This document shows, one piece after another, positions 17,056-26,570 of a stretch of 64,000 nt of DNA (position 1 is the first letter of the stretch; every line of letters begins with the position of its first letter). The notes beneath the pieces were generated by a model. It worked only from the letters and a program-made list of their open reading frames with translations, was not told the DNA's origin and did not search any database. The DNA lies in the IMG/VR virus record IMGVR_UViG_3300023178_000009, positions 1-64,000 of that record, one strand, 5' to 3'. Source of the stretch: a virus. The translations under genes and the position numbers were made by a program.

Positions 17056-17957
17056 TGGCAATTCCACAAAAATTTCTTCGTTGTCTTGTCGATGCTCGTA
17101 ACTCAAAAAGTTATCCGGGCACAGGCACAGTATGGACTGATATATCAGGATATAATAATAACTTCAATCTCGCGAATGTAACTTATAATTCTGCTGGATA
17201 TTTTACTTTTAATGGAAGTACAAGTAGTGGTACGATGACACCATCTACACCAAATGGTTTCGGAGTTGATAATAGACAATCTACTGTTAGTGTTTTATGT
17301 AGACCGACTTTAAATACCGCTGCAAATAAGCCTATCATTACCGACAACTATGGACCAGAGTGGGGCATATGGTACGATGGTGATGAATTTAGATCATATG
17401 TTTATGGCGGATCCGCTGCACAGGCACATTCTATCAATGGTTGGGCTAATGTTACGATGGTGGTTGATTATGTTGCAAGACCACCATTAACTTATACTGT
17501 GACTGGTGGTTCACACACTTCTGGAACAACAACTCTAAATGTCACTCACAATGGTAATTTTATTTATAACGCGTCTGGTCCATTAAATGATAGAATTACC
17601 GTATCAGGTCTATCACCTTCAGGCTATAACGGAACTTTTGCTTTAACTGGTGCAACGACCAGTACTATATCATATGCTCAATCAGATCCCGGTACATTTG
17701 TTTCAGGAGGTACCGCTACCACCAAAGTAGGCAATTATAGATTTAAACAATATTTAAATGGTGTAGCTACAACTGATGCTACAGGCTCAGTAGGAAATGG
17801 ATGTGATGATTGGCCTATTACTATCGGTTTTGATTCGCAAAGTGGCTCACCTGTTAATTATTTTACTGGTGATATTGCATGGATTGGTATATGGCAAGAA
17901 GCATTGAGTGCTGCTGAAGTAAATGATATTTACAACGCTCTTCGAGGTAGAATGTAA
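17055..17957 (+). CDS. LamG/ConA-like lectin-domain virion protein
   Basis: A 300-residue protein. It begins CLVDARNSKSYPGTGTVWTD ISGYNNNFNL (split here for length), then YFTFNGSTSSG and STVSVLCRPT, the standard opening of LamG/concanavalin-A-like domains in phage structural proteins. Strands resume at NYRFKQYLNGV and finish WIGIWQEALSAAEVNDIYNA. Between them, about residues 145-230, is an inserted module (TVTGGSHTSGTTTLNVTHNG ... GYNGTFALTGATTSTISY) unrelated to the lectin fold. The domain probably binds surface glycans or forms virion contacts (inference). Confidence 0.75.
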   Translation: MAIPQKFLRCLVDARNSKSYPGTGTVWTDISGYNNNFNLANVTYNSAGYFTFNGSTSSGTMTPSTPNGFGVDNRQSTVSVLCRPTLNTAANKPIITDNYGPEWGIWYDGDEFRSYVYGGSAAQAHSINGWANVTMVVDYVARPPLTYTVTGGSHTSGTTTLNVTHNGNFIYNASGPLNDRITVSGLSPSGYNGTFALTGATTSTISYAQSDPGTFVSGGTATTKVGNYRFKQYLNGVATTDATGSVGNGCDDWPITIGFDSQSGSPVNYFTGDIAWIGIWQEALSAAEVNDIYNALRGRM

Positions 17958-19360
17958 TGTCTATAAAAAATAGTATAGTTACAAATGGATTGACATTCTA
18001 TTATGATATGTTTAATGATAAAAGTTTTCGAGGTGCGCCTACTACAAATATCGAAGAAAACGGTAATGCTGATCGTAATATGACGCAGTCCGATGCCTTT
18101 TCTAGCTATAGTGGAACGGTATCAGGCGGCAGATGGGCCCTAAATCATCATGATGCTATTAAAGTTTACAATAGAGCCGGCTCTAATATTTCATCTAAAA
18201 TTAATAGTGGTGTACAAAATTACAAAAACACATATCATGGTATTTGGACATACGAAGAAGAATTAGGCTATCCGGTCGTTACGATGAGAGACATTGGTGA
18301 CGGATCATGGATGTATGCTGGTTTTGGTATAGATGGCAGCTACAATACTCCAGCCAAATGTGGTTTAGGTTTAGGTGATAATTACGTTATATCATGGGAT
18401 CAATGGACTACAAATACGAGTAAATCAGCTAACTGTGGATTGTATGGTCAAAATACGACAGGAACACAAAACAATTTTCACGATGGATTATCTAATAGTT
18501 CCGGAACTGGTAAAAAATATAACACAAGAACACATACATGGGAAAGATTGTGGTGTATATTTACAATAGGTGCAAATCGTGGTTTGAACGCCACATGGAG
18601 CCAATATAATTATGGTCATTATGGCGGAAGAGGTATAACAAAAGTTGCTAATTGGCAGCTCGAAGTAGGTAATACTCCATCTAAATATGTTATACCTAAG
18701 ACAGCAACTAGTACTCAAACTAGAAGTAATACAGAATCTATAGTTGATTTAGCACCTAATCCTGCTGCTATTACACAGACTAATTTGACATATTCTATTG
18801 CAAATACGACTGATTTGCAATTACCAGAAAGATTTTCTTTTACGAATAGTACGTCACGTTTAGACATCGAATCATCTGCGCTTTCTGCTCAGGCTTCGTC
18901 TGGTACATGGACAATTGATATATGGTTAAAAAGAACAGCATTGAGTAGTGGTGATATCGACACATTTCTACAAACAGGTTCAGCAAATAATTTTCTTTGG
19001 TATTTTAGACAAACTACTGGCAATATAGAATTTGAAAATACTGCTAAAGTTACGTGGAGTTTTACACCTACGACTGATGTCTATTATCACTTTGTAGCAA
19101 CAGGATCTGGAGGATCTGTAGAAGTCTTTATAAATGGGGTTTCTCTCGGCACGCGTGCAACAACATCTACTTTTTCGATTGCATATGCAAATGGAATTTG
19201 TGTAGGTCAAGAATTAGATAGCAACTCAGCGACTCCTTCTGTTGATCCTAATCAAAGATTTCAAGGAGAAATACCTTCTATGAAATTTTATAATAGAGTT
19301 TTATCAGACACAGAAATACTACAAAACTTTAATGCATCTCGTGGAAATTACGGCGTATAA
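17957..19360 (+). CDS. Two-domain LamG-like virion protein
   Basis: A 467-residue protein. The first about 250 residues (NGLTFYYDMFNDKSFRGAPT ... VANWQLEVGNTPSKYVIPKT) match a common phage structural domain that ends with a QLExGxxxSxY signature of carbohydrate-binding-like jelly rolls. The last about 200 residues form a LamG domain (TWTIDIWLKRTALSSGD, VYYHFVATGSGGSVEVFING, MKFYNRVLSDTEILQNFNA). Probably a receptor-binding or decoration protein. Starts at the TAATG overlap with the preceding lectin gene; its stop lies within the next late promoter. Confidence 0.7.
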   Translation: MSIKNSIVTNGLTFYYDMFNDKSFRGAPTTNIEENGNADRNMTQSDAFSSYSGTVSGGRWALNHHDAIKVYNRAGSNISSKINSGVQNYKNTYHGIWTYEEELGYPVVTMRDIGDGSWMYAGFGIDGSYNTPAKCGLGLGDNYVISWDQWTTNTSKSANCGLYGQNTTGTQNNFHDGLSNSSGTGKKYNTRTHTWERLWCIFTIGANRGLNATWSQYNYGHYGGRGITKVANWQLEVGNTPSKYVIPKTATSTQTRSNTESIVDLAPNPAAITQTNLTYSIANTTDLQLPERFSFTNSTSRLDIESSALSAQASSGTWTIDIWLKRTALSSGDIDTFLQTGSANNFLWYFRQTTGNIEFENTAKVTWSFTPTTDVYYHFVATGSGGSVEVFINGVSLGTRATTSTFSIAYANGICVGQELDSNSATPSVDPNQRFQGEIPSMKFYNRVLSDTEILQNFNASRGNYGV

Positions 19361-19363
19361 ATA
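19356..19363 (+). promoter_or_regulatory. T4-type late promoter overlapping a stop codon
   Basis: Exact TATAAATA that includes the TAA stop of the LamG gene; 22 bases before ATG 19386. Confidence 0.75.
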
Positions 19364-19385
19364 ACTATACACATAGGAAGATTAA

Positions 19386-20027
19386 ATGGCCACTACTGAC
19401 CGCGATCTATTAATTACTCCAAATGATGGCAACGCTAGCAATGATCCAAAGATCGAATTTAAAAGCGGCGGAACATCGGGAGATCCAATTACATTATCTG
19501 TAACAGATGATGGAACAACTACTACGCTCGATTTTAGTGGGTCGGCTGGCCAATTATTTTCAATTGCAAATGATTTGAGCGGTACAATTTTTGCTGCAGC
19601 TGATGGTTCTGGTGTACCAATAATTGAAGCAGATGCTGATGGCACCGTCCGGTTTGCTCCGTTTGGTGGTACAATTGAGGCTGGTGCACCTTTTAGAGAA
19701 AAAATAATTACATCATCTGGTACAACAGCAGCATTAGATTTATCGGCCGGATCAGTTTTCTGGCATGTAGCTGGAGCAGGTACAACTACTTTTAGTTTTT
19801 CTAATGGTCCAGCATCAGGATATTCACAAACAATTACTGTTATACATCAACAAGATAATACAGGTAGTCGAGCTGCATCTTGGCCTGGAGCTTTATATTG
19901 GGCAGAAAATGTAGAACCACCCGAATCTACTGGTGCCAGTGCTATAGATGTTTATACAATTAGTATTATAAATAATGCTGGGACGACTTATTATTGGGGT
20001 TCTCTGAGCATTAGAAACGCAAGTTAA
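19386..20027 (+). CDS. Fibre-type protein sharing a tip domain with 7948-9126
   Basis: A 213-residue protein. Residues 1-95 are fibre-like (LLITPNDGNASNDPKIEFKS, NDLSGTIFAAADGSGVPIIE). The last about 110 residues (HVAGAGTTTFSFSNGPASGY ... SWPGALYWAENVEPPEST ... YYWGSLSIRNAS) match the C-terminal domain of the fibre at 7948-9126, with the shared landmarks WPGxLxxxxYWAExVEPP and GSLSIRNA. RBS GGAAG precedes ATG. Confidence 0.65.
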   Translation: MATTDRDLLITPNDGNASNDPKIEFKSGGTSGDPITLSVTDDGTTTTLDFSGSAGQLFSIANDLSGTIFAAADGSGVPIIEADADGTVRFAPFGGTIEAGAPFREKIITSSGTTAALDLSAGSVFWHVAGAGTTTFSFSNGPASGYSQTITVIHQQDNTGSRAASWPGALYWAENVEPPESTGASAIDVYTISIINNAGTTYYWGSLSIRNAS

Positions 20028-20038
20028 AAATTGATTCT

Positions 20039-20046
20039 TATAAATA
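20039..20046 (+). promoter_or_regulatory. T4-type late promoter
   Basis: Exact TATAAATA 12 bases before ATG 20059 and 151 before ATG 20198. With T4-like geometry transcription would start near 20052, leaving almost no leader for the first ORF. Confidence 0.75.
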
Positions 20047-20058
20047 ATGGAGTAGATA

Positions 20059-20244
20059 ATGACTACGGGTAAAGATAAAACATTAGCCGAAAAATTAAAA
20101 GGCGCTGGTTTATCTGGTGTTCTAGAGGTTAAGAAAGCCGACGGCACTGTAGCTAAACTTTATTTAAAGCAAAAAAACTCAACAGGAGATAGTTTAAATG
20201 GCGACATTAACACATCCAACAGCAACCAGGGACGCAATCACTAA
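20059..20244 (+). CDS. Small protein overlapping the next gene
   Basis: A 61-residue ORF (MTTGKDKTLAEKLKGAGLSG, then VLEVKKADGTVAKLYLKQK). The RBS is GGAG seven bases before the ATG. It ends 47 bases inside the following gene in another frame; its last 16 residues are Asn/Ser/Gly-rich and may be only what the overlapping frame allows. The compact front part looks genuinely coding. Function unknown. Confidence 0.5.
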   Translation: MTTGKDKTLAEKLKGAGLSGVLEVKKADGTVAKLYLKQKNSTGDSLNGDINTSNSNQGRNH

Positions 20245-20599
20245 TACTGTCGTCGACCTTATTGACGGTGGCGCTTCAGCTGGAACGCTTGTATTCTTGA
20301 CCGCTGCAGATGCAACGGTTGCAACTCTTACTTTTAGTGATCCTGCTTTCGATGCGTCGGGTTCAGGCGGTGGTAACCCTGCTGGTGTAGCCACGGCTAA
20401 CGCCATCACTGCTAATACGAACTGTAACGAAGGAACAATTACTAAGTTTGAGGTTCGTGATTCGAACGCAGCAGTAGTTTTCCAAGGCGATGTATCTGAC
20501 GATAACACTGGTACTGGTTCTATTCAGCTGTCATCTACAGCGATTGGTTCTGGTGACACATTGTCAGTAAGCTCACTTACTTACACCGCTCCAGCTTAA
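20198..20599 (+). CDS. Small virion decoration/fibre-associated protein
   Basis: A 133-residue protein with an alpha N-terminus (LTHPTATRDAITNTVVDLID) followed by beta sequence ATLTFSDPAFDASGSGGG, then IQLSSTAIGSGDTLSVSSL at the end. Homologues with this order are frequent in tailed phages and are regarded as virion proteins of unknown role. RBS AGGAGA is eight bases upstream. Codon use is more GC-rich than its neighbours, as in the capsid and sheath genes, consistent with high expression. Followed by two hairpins. Confidence 0.65.
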   Translation: MATLTHPTATRDAITNTVVDLIDGGASAGTLVFLTAADATVATLTFSDPAFDASGSGGGNPAGVATANAITANTNCNEGTITKFEVRDSNAAVVFQGDVSDDNTGTGSIQLSSTAIGSGDTLSVSSLTYTAPA

Positions 20600-20613
20600 T
20601 AGTATGAATCTCT

Positions 20614-20639
20614 TGGGTAACTACATATTCAGTTACCCA
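20614..20639 (+). terminator. Hairpin after 20198 gene
   Basis: Nine-bp perfect stem TGGGTAACT / AGTTACCCA with an eight-base loop, 14 bases after the stop. No U-run follows, so it may protect RNA or act with the second hairpin. Confidence 0.5.
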
Positions 20640-20656
20640 CATGGTAAACTGAAAAG

Positions 20657-20683
20657 CAAACAGACCTACGGGTCTGTTTGTTA
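20657..20683 (+). terminator. Probable rho-independent terminator
   Basis: Ten-bp perfect stem CAAACAGACC / GGTCTGTTTG closed by a TACG (UNCG-type) tetraloop, followed by a short T-rich stretch TTATG. Lies just before the GER-repeat gene. Confidence 0.65.
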
Positions 20684-20700
20684 TGCATGGGAGATGATCG

Positions 20701-23700
20701 GTGAGTGATTTAACACGTGTTATATACGTCGACGATGGTACCCCAGCCAGTAGCGATTTATATGTTACTCCTCACGGCTACGTAGAAAAATCAGAAGAAG
20801 CCGGTCACGGCTTCGTTGGCATAACCAATGCATCCACTTCAGGTGTCGGCGAAAGACAGGTTAAGCGAACGGCAGGTGTCTTAGGTATTACCAATGGATC
20901 TACTTCAGGCATTGGCGAACGCACAGTCAAATCCACATCAGGTTCGTTAACTGCTTCTACTGGTCCTTCAGTATCATCACCGGGCGAACGCAGTGTAGTA
21001 TCATATAGTACCGCTGTTGTAGCAACTACTCCTCCATCATCGTCTGGTATCGGCGAACGGCAAATTGATCAAACTTCAGGTTCTTTAGCTCAAGCTGGTA
21101 ATGCAAGTTTATCATCAACTGGCGAGAGGCAAGTTAAACGAACAGCTGGTGTTGGCGGTATAGCTAATGGATCTACATCTGGTGTAGGTGAAAGACAAGT
21201 TAAGCGAACGGCTGGTGTCTTAGGTATTGCCAATGGATCTACATCTGGTGTCGGTGAAAGACAGGTTAAAAGAACTGCTGGTATCTTAGGTATTGCTAGC
21301 GGATCAACATCAGGTATTGTTGAAAGACAAGTTAAACGGACTGCTGGTGTCTTAGGTATTGCCAATGGATCTACTTCAGGTGTAGGTGAAAGACAAGTTA
21401 AACGGACTGCTGGTGTCTTAGGTATTGCCAATGGATCTACTTCAGGTGTAGGTGAACGGCAAATCGATCAAACCTCAGGTTCTTTAGCTCAAGCTGGTGA
21501 TGCCAGTTCATCGGGTATTGGTGAAAGACAGGTTAAAAGAACTGCTGGTGTCTTAGGTATTACCAATGGATCTACTTCTGGTATTGGTGAACGTCAGATA
21601 GATCAAACGTCTGGTTCTTTGGCGCAAGTTGGTAATGCTAGTTTATCTGGCGTCAGTGAACGCACAATTACTCAGACTGCCGATAATTTACCAGCGAAAA
21701 GTAATCATACACTTGTAGGTATCGGCGAACGGCAAATAGTTTCTACTTCTGGTTCACTAACGGCATCTACAGTTGGCTCAGTATCGTCACCCGGTGAGCG
21801 TACTGTAGTATCCTATAGCACAGCGGTTGTTGCGCAAAATGGATCTACTACTGGTGTTGGTGAAAGACAAATAGATCAAACTTCTGGCTCTTTGGCTCAG
21901 GCTGGTAACGCAAGTTTAGTCGGTATTGCTGAAAGGCAGATTACGCAAACAGCCGATAATTTACCGACAAATACTGGTTCTACTTCGGGCGTCGGTCTTG
22001 CAGGTAAAGACGTTAAAGTCGGCATTTTAGGTATAGCTAATTCTGAATCGTCCGGCATTGGTGAGAGACAAATAACACAAACTGCTGATCTATCAGGATT
22101 TACCGCTGGTTCAACTTCTGGTACTGGCTTACGTACTATTAAATCAACGTCAGGTTCTTTGGAAGCTTCTACCGGCCCGGTAATATCAAGCCCTGGCGAA
22201 CGTATTATTACGACTTATAGTTCTGCTGTCGTTGCTCAAGATGGATCTACGGTTGGTATTGGTGAGAGACAGATTACGCAGACCGCTGACAACTTACCAG
22301 CTAAGAGCGATCATACACTCGTAGGATCTGGCCTAAGAACTATAACACAGACTGCTGATCTATCAGGATTTGCCGCTGGTTCAACTTCTGGTATTGGTTT
22401 ACGTACTATTAAATCAACATCAGGTTCTTTGTTAGCATCAACTGGACCTTCTGTATCAAGTCCCGGTGAAAGAACTATTACAACTTATAGTTCAGCTGTT
22501 GTTGCTCAGGATGGATCTACATCAGGCACTGGTTTACGTACTGTAACTCAAACAGCAGACAATCTTCCAGCTAAGAGTAATCATACACTCGTAGGAACTG
22601 GTCTAAGAACAATTACTCAAACAGCTGATCTATCAGGATTTGCAACAGGATCTACGTCAGGCACTGGTTTACGAACTATATTACAAACGTCTGACAATAT
22701 TCCTATTAATACAGGTTCTACAACTGGTATTGGTGAACGACAAATAATAACTAATTCAGGTTTAGATGGCTATCAAGTAGTAACCGGTTCTATATCATCT
22801 GTTGGTGAACGTACAATTACTCAAACCGCAGATCTTTCTGGTTTTGCAGAAGGATCAACATCTGGCACCGGCTTAAGAACTATTGTACAGACAGCTGATA
22901 ACTTACCTACTAATACAGGTTCTACAACTGGTACAGGTACAATTGAAACATTAGCTGTTGGTATTTTAGGTATTGCTAATAGTTCTGCATCTGGTACTGG
23001 TTTAAGAACTGTTGTGACTACTGATGGTTCGCTAACACCATCAACTATACCAGTCGTATCATCACCCGGCGAACGTATCATTACAACTTATAGTTCTGCG
23101 GTTGTGGCCACAACACCTCCGGAGCTTGATGGTGTCGGTGAACGTCAGATTACACAGACTGCTGATAATCTTCCAGCTAAGAGTGATCATACGCTTGTAG
23201 GTATCGTCGAAAGACAAATTATTCAAACAGCAGATAACTTACCAGCTAAGAGTAATCATACTCTATCAGGTACCGGTGAAAGACAGATTACCCAAACTGC
23301 AGACCTTTCTGGATTTGCAACTGGATCTACATCAGGTACCGGTGAACGACAAATCAATCAGACAGCAGATATCACAGGATATGATATATCAAGTGTAAAT
23401 GCTATTGGTGAAAGAACCGTTGTACAAACGGCCGATAATCTACCAACGAATACTGGTTCTACAACTGGTATAGGTATTTCCGGTAAAGTTGGTTCTGGTC
23501 AATTAACAGCATCAACACTTGGTTCTACATCTGGTATCGGTGAACGACAAATTGTTTCTACGTCTACCAGTTTACAAGCAAGCAATGCTTCTGTTTCAAG
23601 TGATATTGGTGAAAGACAGATAGATCAAACTTCCGGAAATCTTGCGCAAGCAAGTGATGCTAGTGTTAGTGCGATCGGTGAAAGAACTATTGTACAAACA

Positions 23701-25017
23701 GCTGATAATATTCCTGTTAATTCTGCTTCTGTATCAGGTATTAGTGAACGTCAGATTACACAAACCGCTGATAATTTACCAGCTAAGAGTAATCATACAT
23801 TATCAGGTGTCGGTGAAAGACAAATAGAAAGTACAGCTGGTATTTTAGGCATTATTAATGGATCAACTTCTGGTATAGGTTTACGTAGTATTACATCTAC
23901 ATCAGGAGCACTTGCTCCGACTACAACACCAAGTGTATCATCACCGGGTGAACGTACTATCACACTATATGTTGGCACAGCTGTAGCTACAGATGCTAGC
24001 TTAGTAGGTATTGTCGAAAGAACTATTGTACAGACAGCTGATAATCTACCTGTTAACACTGGTTCAATAAGTGGTACAGGTATAATTGAAACATCAGCGA
24101 CTGGTGTTTTAGGTATTACTGATAGTTCTGTATCTGGTGTTGGTGAACGACAAATTGTAATTACTTCTGGAATATCACAAGCAGAAGATGCATCGGTCAA
24201 CAGTGTCGGTGAAAGACAAATAGATGAGACTTCCGGAAGCTTGGTTGCTGATAATGCCGTCGTCAATAGTATTGGCGAAAGACAAATTACGCAAACAGCC
24301 GATAATATTCCTGTTAATACTGGATCTACTTCTGGTATTGGTGAAAGACAAATTGTTTCTACAAGTGGTAATTTAACGCCGTCCACTGTACCTATTGTAT
24401 CATCACCCGGTGAACGTATCATTACAACATACAGTAGTGCTGTTGTTGCAACTACTCCTCCTGAAACAAGTGGTATTGGTGAGAGAACTATTAATCTTAC
24501 GGATGGTGTATCTCAATCAGAGATATCACAAGTAAATGGTATTGGTGAAAGAGAAATAACCAAGACCGCTGATGATGCTCCTACACTTTACTCGCAAGTT
24601 GTGGGTAATGTAATTAGAGAAGTTAAATCTGTTGTTGCAGTCGGTGGAATAGAAAACAGTGTTGTTAACGGTAATGGTGAAGTTGAAGTTCGAGGTCAAG
24701 GTTTTGCCGGTATTACAAATTCATCGGTATCTGGTATTGGTGAAAGAGAAGTAAATACTGAAAACGGTTCAGGCAATCTAGTAAACGCTGGAATTGATAA
24801 TGCAGTCGTAGGCCAAGGTCTTAAGTCGTATAATATTGCATTACAAGCTACGACAGGGCCGTCAGTATATGGTCTAGGTGCAAGAATAACAGACTTTGCT
24901 CAGCTAGTTCGTGTAACAGATACGGGCGAATCTACTATTACTACTAGTTTATCCGACGAAGATCAAATTGTTACATATAAAGAAAAAGAATACATTAAGA
25001 AAATAACAGTAGCATAA
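20701..25017 (+). CDS. GER-repeat giant virion protein
   Basis: A 1438-residue protein starting at GTG with GGGAG eight bases upstream. After a 30-residue head (SDLTRVIYVDDGTPASS) it consists of some 55-60 repeats of about 22-23 residues, typified by GERQVKRTAGVLGIANGST and GERQITQTADNLPAKSNHT; recurring variants include SSPGERTITTYSSAVVA. The last 70 residues (YNIALQATTGPSVYGLG ... EKEYIKKITVA) leave the repeat. The regular length, with Gly-Glu-Arg at one corner and alternating hydrophobics, fits a beta-solenoid or fibrous rod (inference). Located between fibre genes and the neck gene gp13, so a fibre or whisker protein is likely. No catalytic motif. Confidence 0.65.
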   Translation: MSDLTRVIYVDDGTPASSDLYVTPHGYVEKSEEAGHGFVGITNASTSGVGERQVKRTAGVLGITNGSTSGIGERTVKSTSGSLTASTGPSVSSPGERSVVSYSTAVVATTPPSSSGIGERQIDQTSGSLAQAGNASLSSTGERQVKRTAGVGGIANGSTSGVGERQVKRTAGVLGIANGSTSGVGERQVKRTAGILGIASGSTSGIVERQVKRTAGVLGIANGSTSGVGERQVKRTAGVLGIANGSTSGVGERQIDQTSGSLAQAGDASSSGIGERQVKRTAGVLGITNGSTSGIGERQIDQTSGSLAQVGNASLSGVSERTITQTADNLPAKSNHTLVGIGERQIVSTSGSLTASTVGSVSSPGERTVVSYSTAVVAQNGSTTGVGERQIDQTSGSLAQAGNASLVGIAERQITQTADNLPTNTGSTSGVGLAGKDVKVGILGIANSESSGIGERQITQTADLSGFTAGSTSGTGLRTIKSTSGSLEASTGPVISSPGERIITTYSSAVVAQDGSTVGIGERQITQTADNLPAKSDHTLVGSGLRTITQTADLSGFAAGSTSGIGLRTIKSTSGSLLASTGPSVSSPGERTITTYSSAVVAQDGSTSGTGLRTVTQTADNLPAKSNHTLVGTGLRTITQTADLSGFATGSTSGTGLRTILQTSDNIPINTGSTTGIGERQIITNSGLDGYQVVTGSISSVGERTITQTADLSGFAEGSTSGTGLRTIVQTADNLPTNTGSTTGTGTIETLAVGILGIANSSASGTGLRTVVTTDGSLTPSTIPVVSSPGERIITTYSSAVVATTPPELDGVGERQITQTADNLPAKSDHTLVGIVERQIIQTADNLPAKSNHTLSGTGERQITQTADLSGFATGSTSGTGERQINQTADITGYDISSVNAIGERTVVQTADNLPTNTGSTTGIGISGKVGSGQLTASTLGSTSGIGERQIVSTSTSLQASNASVSSDIGERQIDQTSGNLAQASDASVSAIGERTIVQTADNIPVNSASVSGISERQITQTADNLPAKSNHTLSGVGERQIESTAGILGIINGSTSGIGLRSITSTSGALAPTTTPSVSSPGERTITLYVGTAVATDASLVGIVERTIVQTADNLPVNTGSISGTGIIETSATGVLGITDSSVSGVGERQIVITSGISQAEDASVNSVGERQIDETSGSLVADNAVVNSIGERQITQTADNIPVNTGSTSGIGERQIVSTSGNLTPSTVPIVSSPGERIITTYSSAVVATTPPETSGIGERTINLTDGVSQSEISQVNGIGEREITKTADDAPTLYSQVVGNVIREVKSVVAVGGIENSVVNGNGEVEVRGQGFAGITNSSVSGIGEREVNTENGSGNLVNAGIDNAVVGQGLKSYNIALQATTGPSVYGLGARITDFAQLVRVTDTGESTITTSLSDEDQIVTYKEKEYIKKITVA
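20803..24800 (+). repeat. 66-69 bp coding repeat array
   Basis: Repeats encoding xGERxIxxT-x13-15 across most of the gene; blocks near 21120-21470 are almost identical in DNA. Confidence 0.85.
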
Positions 25018-25020
25018 ATA
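25013..25020 (+). promoter_or_regulatory. Variant late promoter (CATAAATA)
   Basis: One mismatch to TATAAATA, 31 bases before gp13 at 25052, overlapping the stop of the GER-repeat gene. Position matches the other late promoters. Confidence 0.55.
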
Positions 25021-25051
25021 AATTTATTAAAGCTAAAACGGAGCACATTCG

Positions 25052-25795
25052 ATGGCAGTTCCATCCACACGAGACGAGTTTAAAGAGTATTGTCTAAGAT
25101 CACTAGGCAAGCCCGTCATCGAAATTAATGTAGCAGACGAGCAGGTCGAAGATAGAATCGATCAAGCTCTACGTTTTTTCTGGGATTATCATTTCGACGG
25201 CACAGAAAAAATCTACTATAAAATTTTAGTTACTCAACAAATTAAAGATGATGGATATGTAGATCTGCCCGAGAATATTATCGGCGCCGTACGGTTGTTT
25301 CCGATGGGTGCACTTGGTACTTCATCAGGAGATATATTTAATATTCGATATCAAATCGCATTAAACGATCTATACACTCTTACTAACATTGCTCTTATAG
25401 ATTATTATATGACAATGGAACATCTCGCGATGGTTCAAGAAATACTTGTTGGTAAACCACAAATAAGATATAATCGTCATCGTAATCGTTTACATATAGA
25501 CGAAACAAAACAAGATTTAAGAGTAAATGAATATCTTATATTGGAAGCATATGAAATTGTTGATCCTGCTACATACACGGATGTATGGTCAGACCGATGG
25601 TTACAGTATTATACATCACAACTTATTAAAAGACAATGGGGTACAAATCTTACTAAGTTCGAAGGACTACAACTTCCAGGTGGTGTAACTTTTAATGGTA
25701 GACAAATATATGATGATGCTCAGACTGAGATCTCTAAACTAGAAGAAGAGATGATTAACAATTACAGCTTGCCTGTAATGGATATGATTGGATAA
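25052..25795 (+). CDS. 13: Neck protein gp13
   Basis: A 247-residue head-completion/neck protein. In T4, gp13 and gp14 form the neck that seals the filled head and receives the tail. The opening STRDEFKEYCLRSLGKPVIE, then DRIDQALRFFWDYHFDG and later WSDRWLQYYTSQLIKRQWG, match gp13 of T4-like cyanophages. Gene order gp13-14-15-16-17 supports the call. RBS CGGAGC lies before ATG, and a CATAAATA box is upstream. Confidence 0.85.
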   Translation: MAVPSTRDEFKEYCLRSLGKPVIEINVADEQVEDRIDQALRFFWDYHFDGTEKIYYKILVTQQIKDDGYVDLPENIIGAVRLFPMGALGTSSGDIFNIRYQIALNDLYTLTNIALIDYYMTMEHLAMVQEILVGKPQIRYNRHRNRLHIDETKQDLRVNEYLILEAYEIVDPATYTDVWSDRWLQYYTSQLIKRQWGTNLTKFEGLQLPGGVTFNGRQIYDDAQTEISKLEEEMINNYSLPVMDMIG

Positions 25796-25838
25796 AGAGC
25801 ATAGCTCTATTATACTCAAAAAATAGGATTTGTACACA

Positions 25839-26570
25839 GTGGCAACCAATTTATACTTCAATAATTTTAATAGTACATCTGAACAAAGTCTAATTGAAGA
25901 CCTTGTTATCGAGTCTATTAAAATTTATGGCCATGATCTATGGTATTGTCCACGTACAATAGTAGCCAAAGATGATATCCTAAACGAAGATCCGTTATCA
26001 ACATACAATGATTCATATCAAATCGAAATGTATATCAAAAATGTTGAAGGATTCGAAGGTGAAGGTGATTTCTTATCTAAATTCAATATTCAGATTCGAG
26101 ACGAGATTACATTTACTGTTGCTAGAAAAGTATATCAAGAAACCGTTGGAGACTTCGAAGATAATGATCGGCCATTTGAAGGTGATCTTATTTTTATGCC
26201 ATTAACTAATAAAGTATATCAAATCAAGTTTGTTGAACATGAGCCGGTATTCTATCAAAATGGTGCACTACAAATGTTTGATATCAGGTGTGAATTGTTC
26301 GAATACAGCAATGAAGATTTGAATACAGGTTTACCATATGTAGATAATCTCGAAATCATTCATTCATTATCTGCAGACGAACTGGATGGTCTTACATACG
26401 ATGCTAACAATAATATTATTATTGATCCTGATACAGGTCGACCAGTAGGATTAGATAGCAACTGGAATCCTGATGATCCGTATGCAGACAATAGTTCATT
26501 CCAAGTAAGTGCTAATTCATTCATTGATTTTACGGAACGAGATCCATTCAGTGAAGGCGGTAGATACTAA
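25839..26570 (+). CDS. 14: Neck protein gp14
   Basis: A 243-residue neck protein partnering gp13. It starts MATNLYFNNFNSTSEQSLIE, a conserved gp14 opening in T4-like marine phages, and contains LWYCPRTIVAKDDILNED and FDIRCELFEYSNEDLNTG. The GTG at 25839 is preferred because AGGA lies 11 bases upstream; an in-frame TTG at 25830 would sit only two bases from it. Ends in a TAATG overlap with gp15. Confidence 0.85.
   Translation: MATNLYFNNFNSTSEQSLIEDLVIESIKIYGHDLWYCPRTIVAKDDILNEDPLSTYNDSYQIEMYIKNVEGFEGEGDFLSKFNIQIRDEITFTVARKVYQETVGDFEDNDRPFEGDLIFMPLTNKVYQIKFVEHEPVFYQNGALQMFDIRCELFEYSNEDLNTGLPYVDNLEIIHSLSADELDGLTYDANNNIIIDPDTGRPVGLDSNWNPDDPYADNSSFQVSANSFIDFTERDPFSEGGRY

Noticed and set aside
21090-24422. 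Long open frames on the - strand over the GER repeats
   Set aside because: They are Pro/Thr/Ser low-complexity mirrors of the + strand repeat and lack starts with RBS; all other genes are on the + strand.
25796-25808. Small AGAGC/GCTCT hairpin between gp13 and gp14 as a terminator
   Set aside because: Five-bp stem with a three-base loop and no T-run; gp13-gp14 are expected to be co-transcribed.
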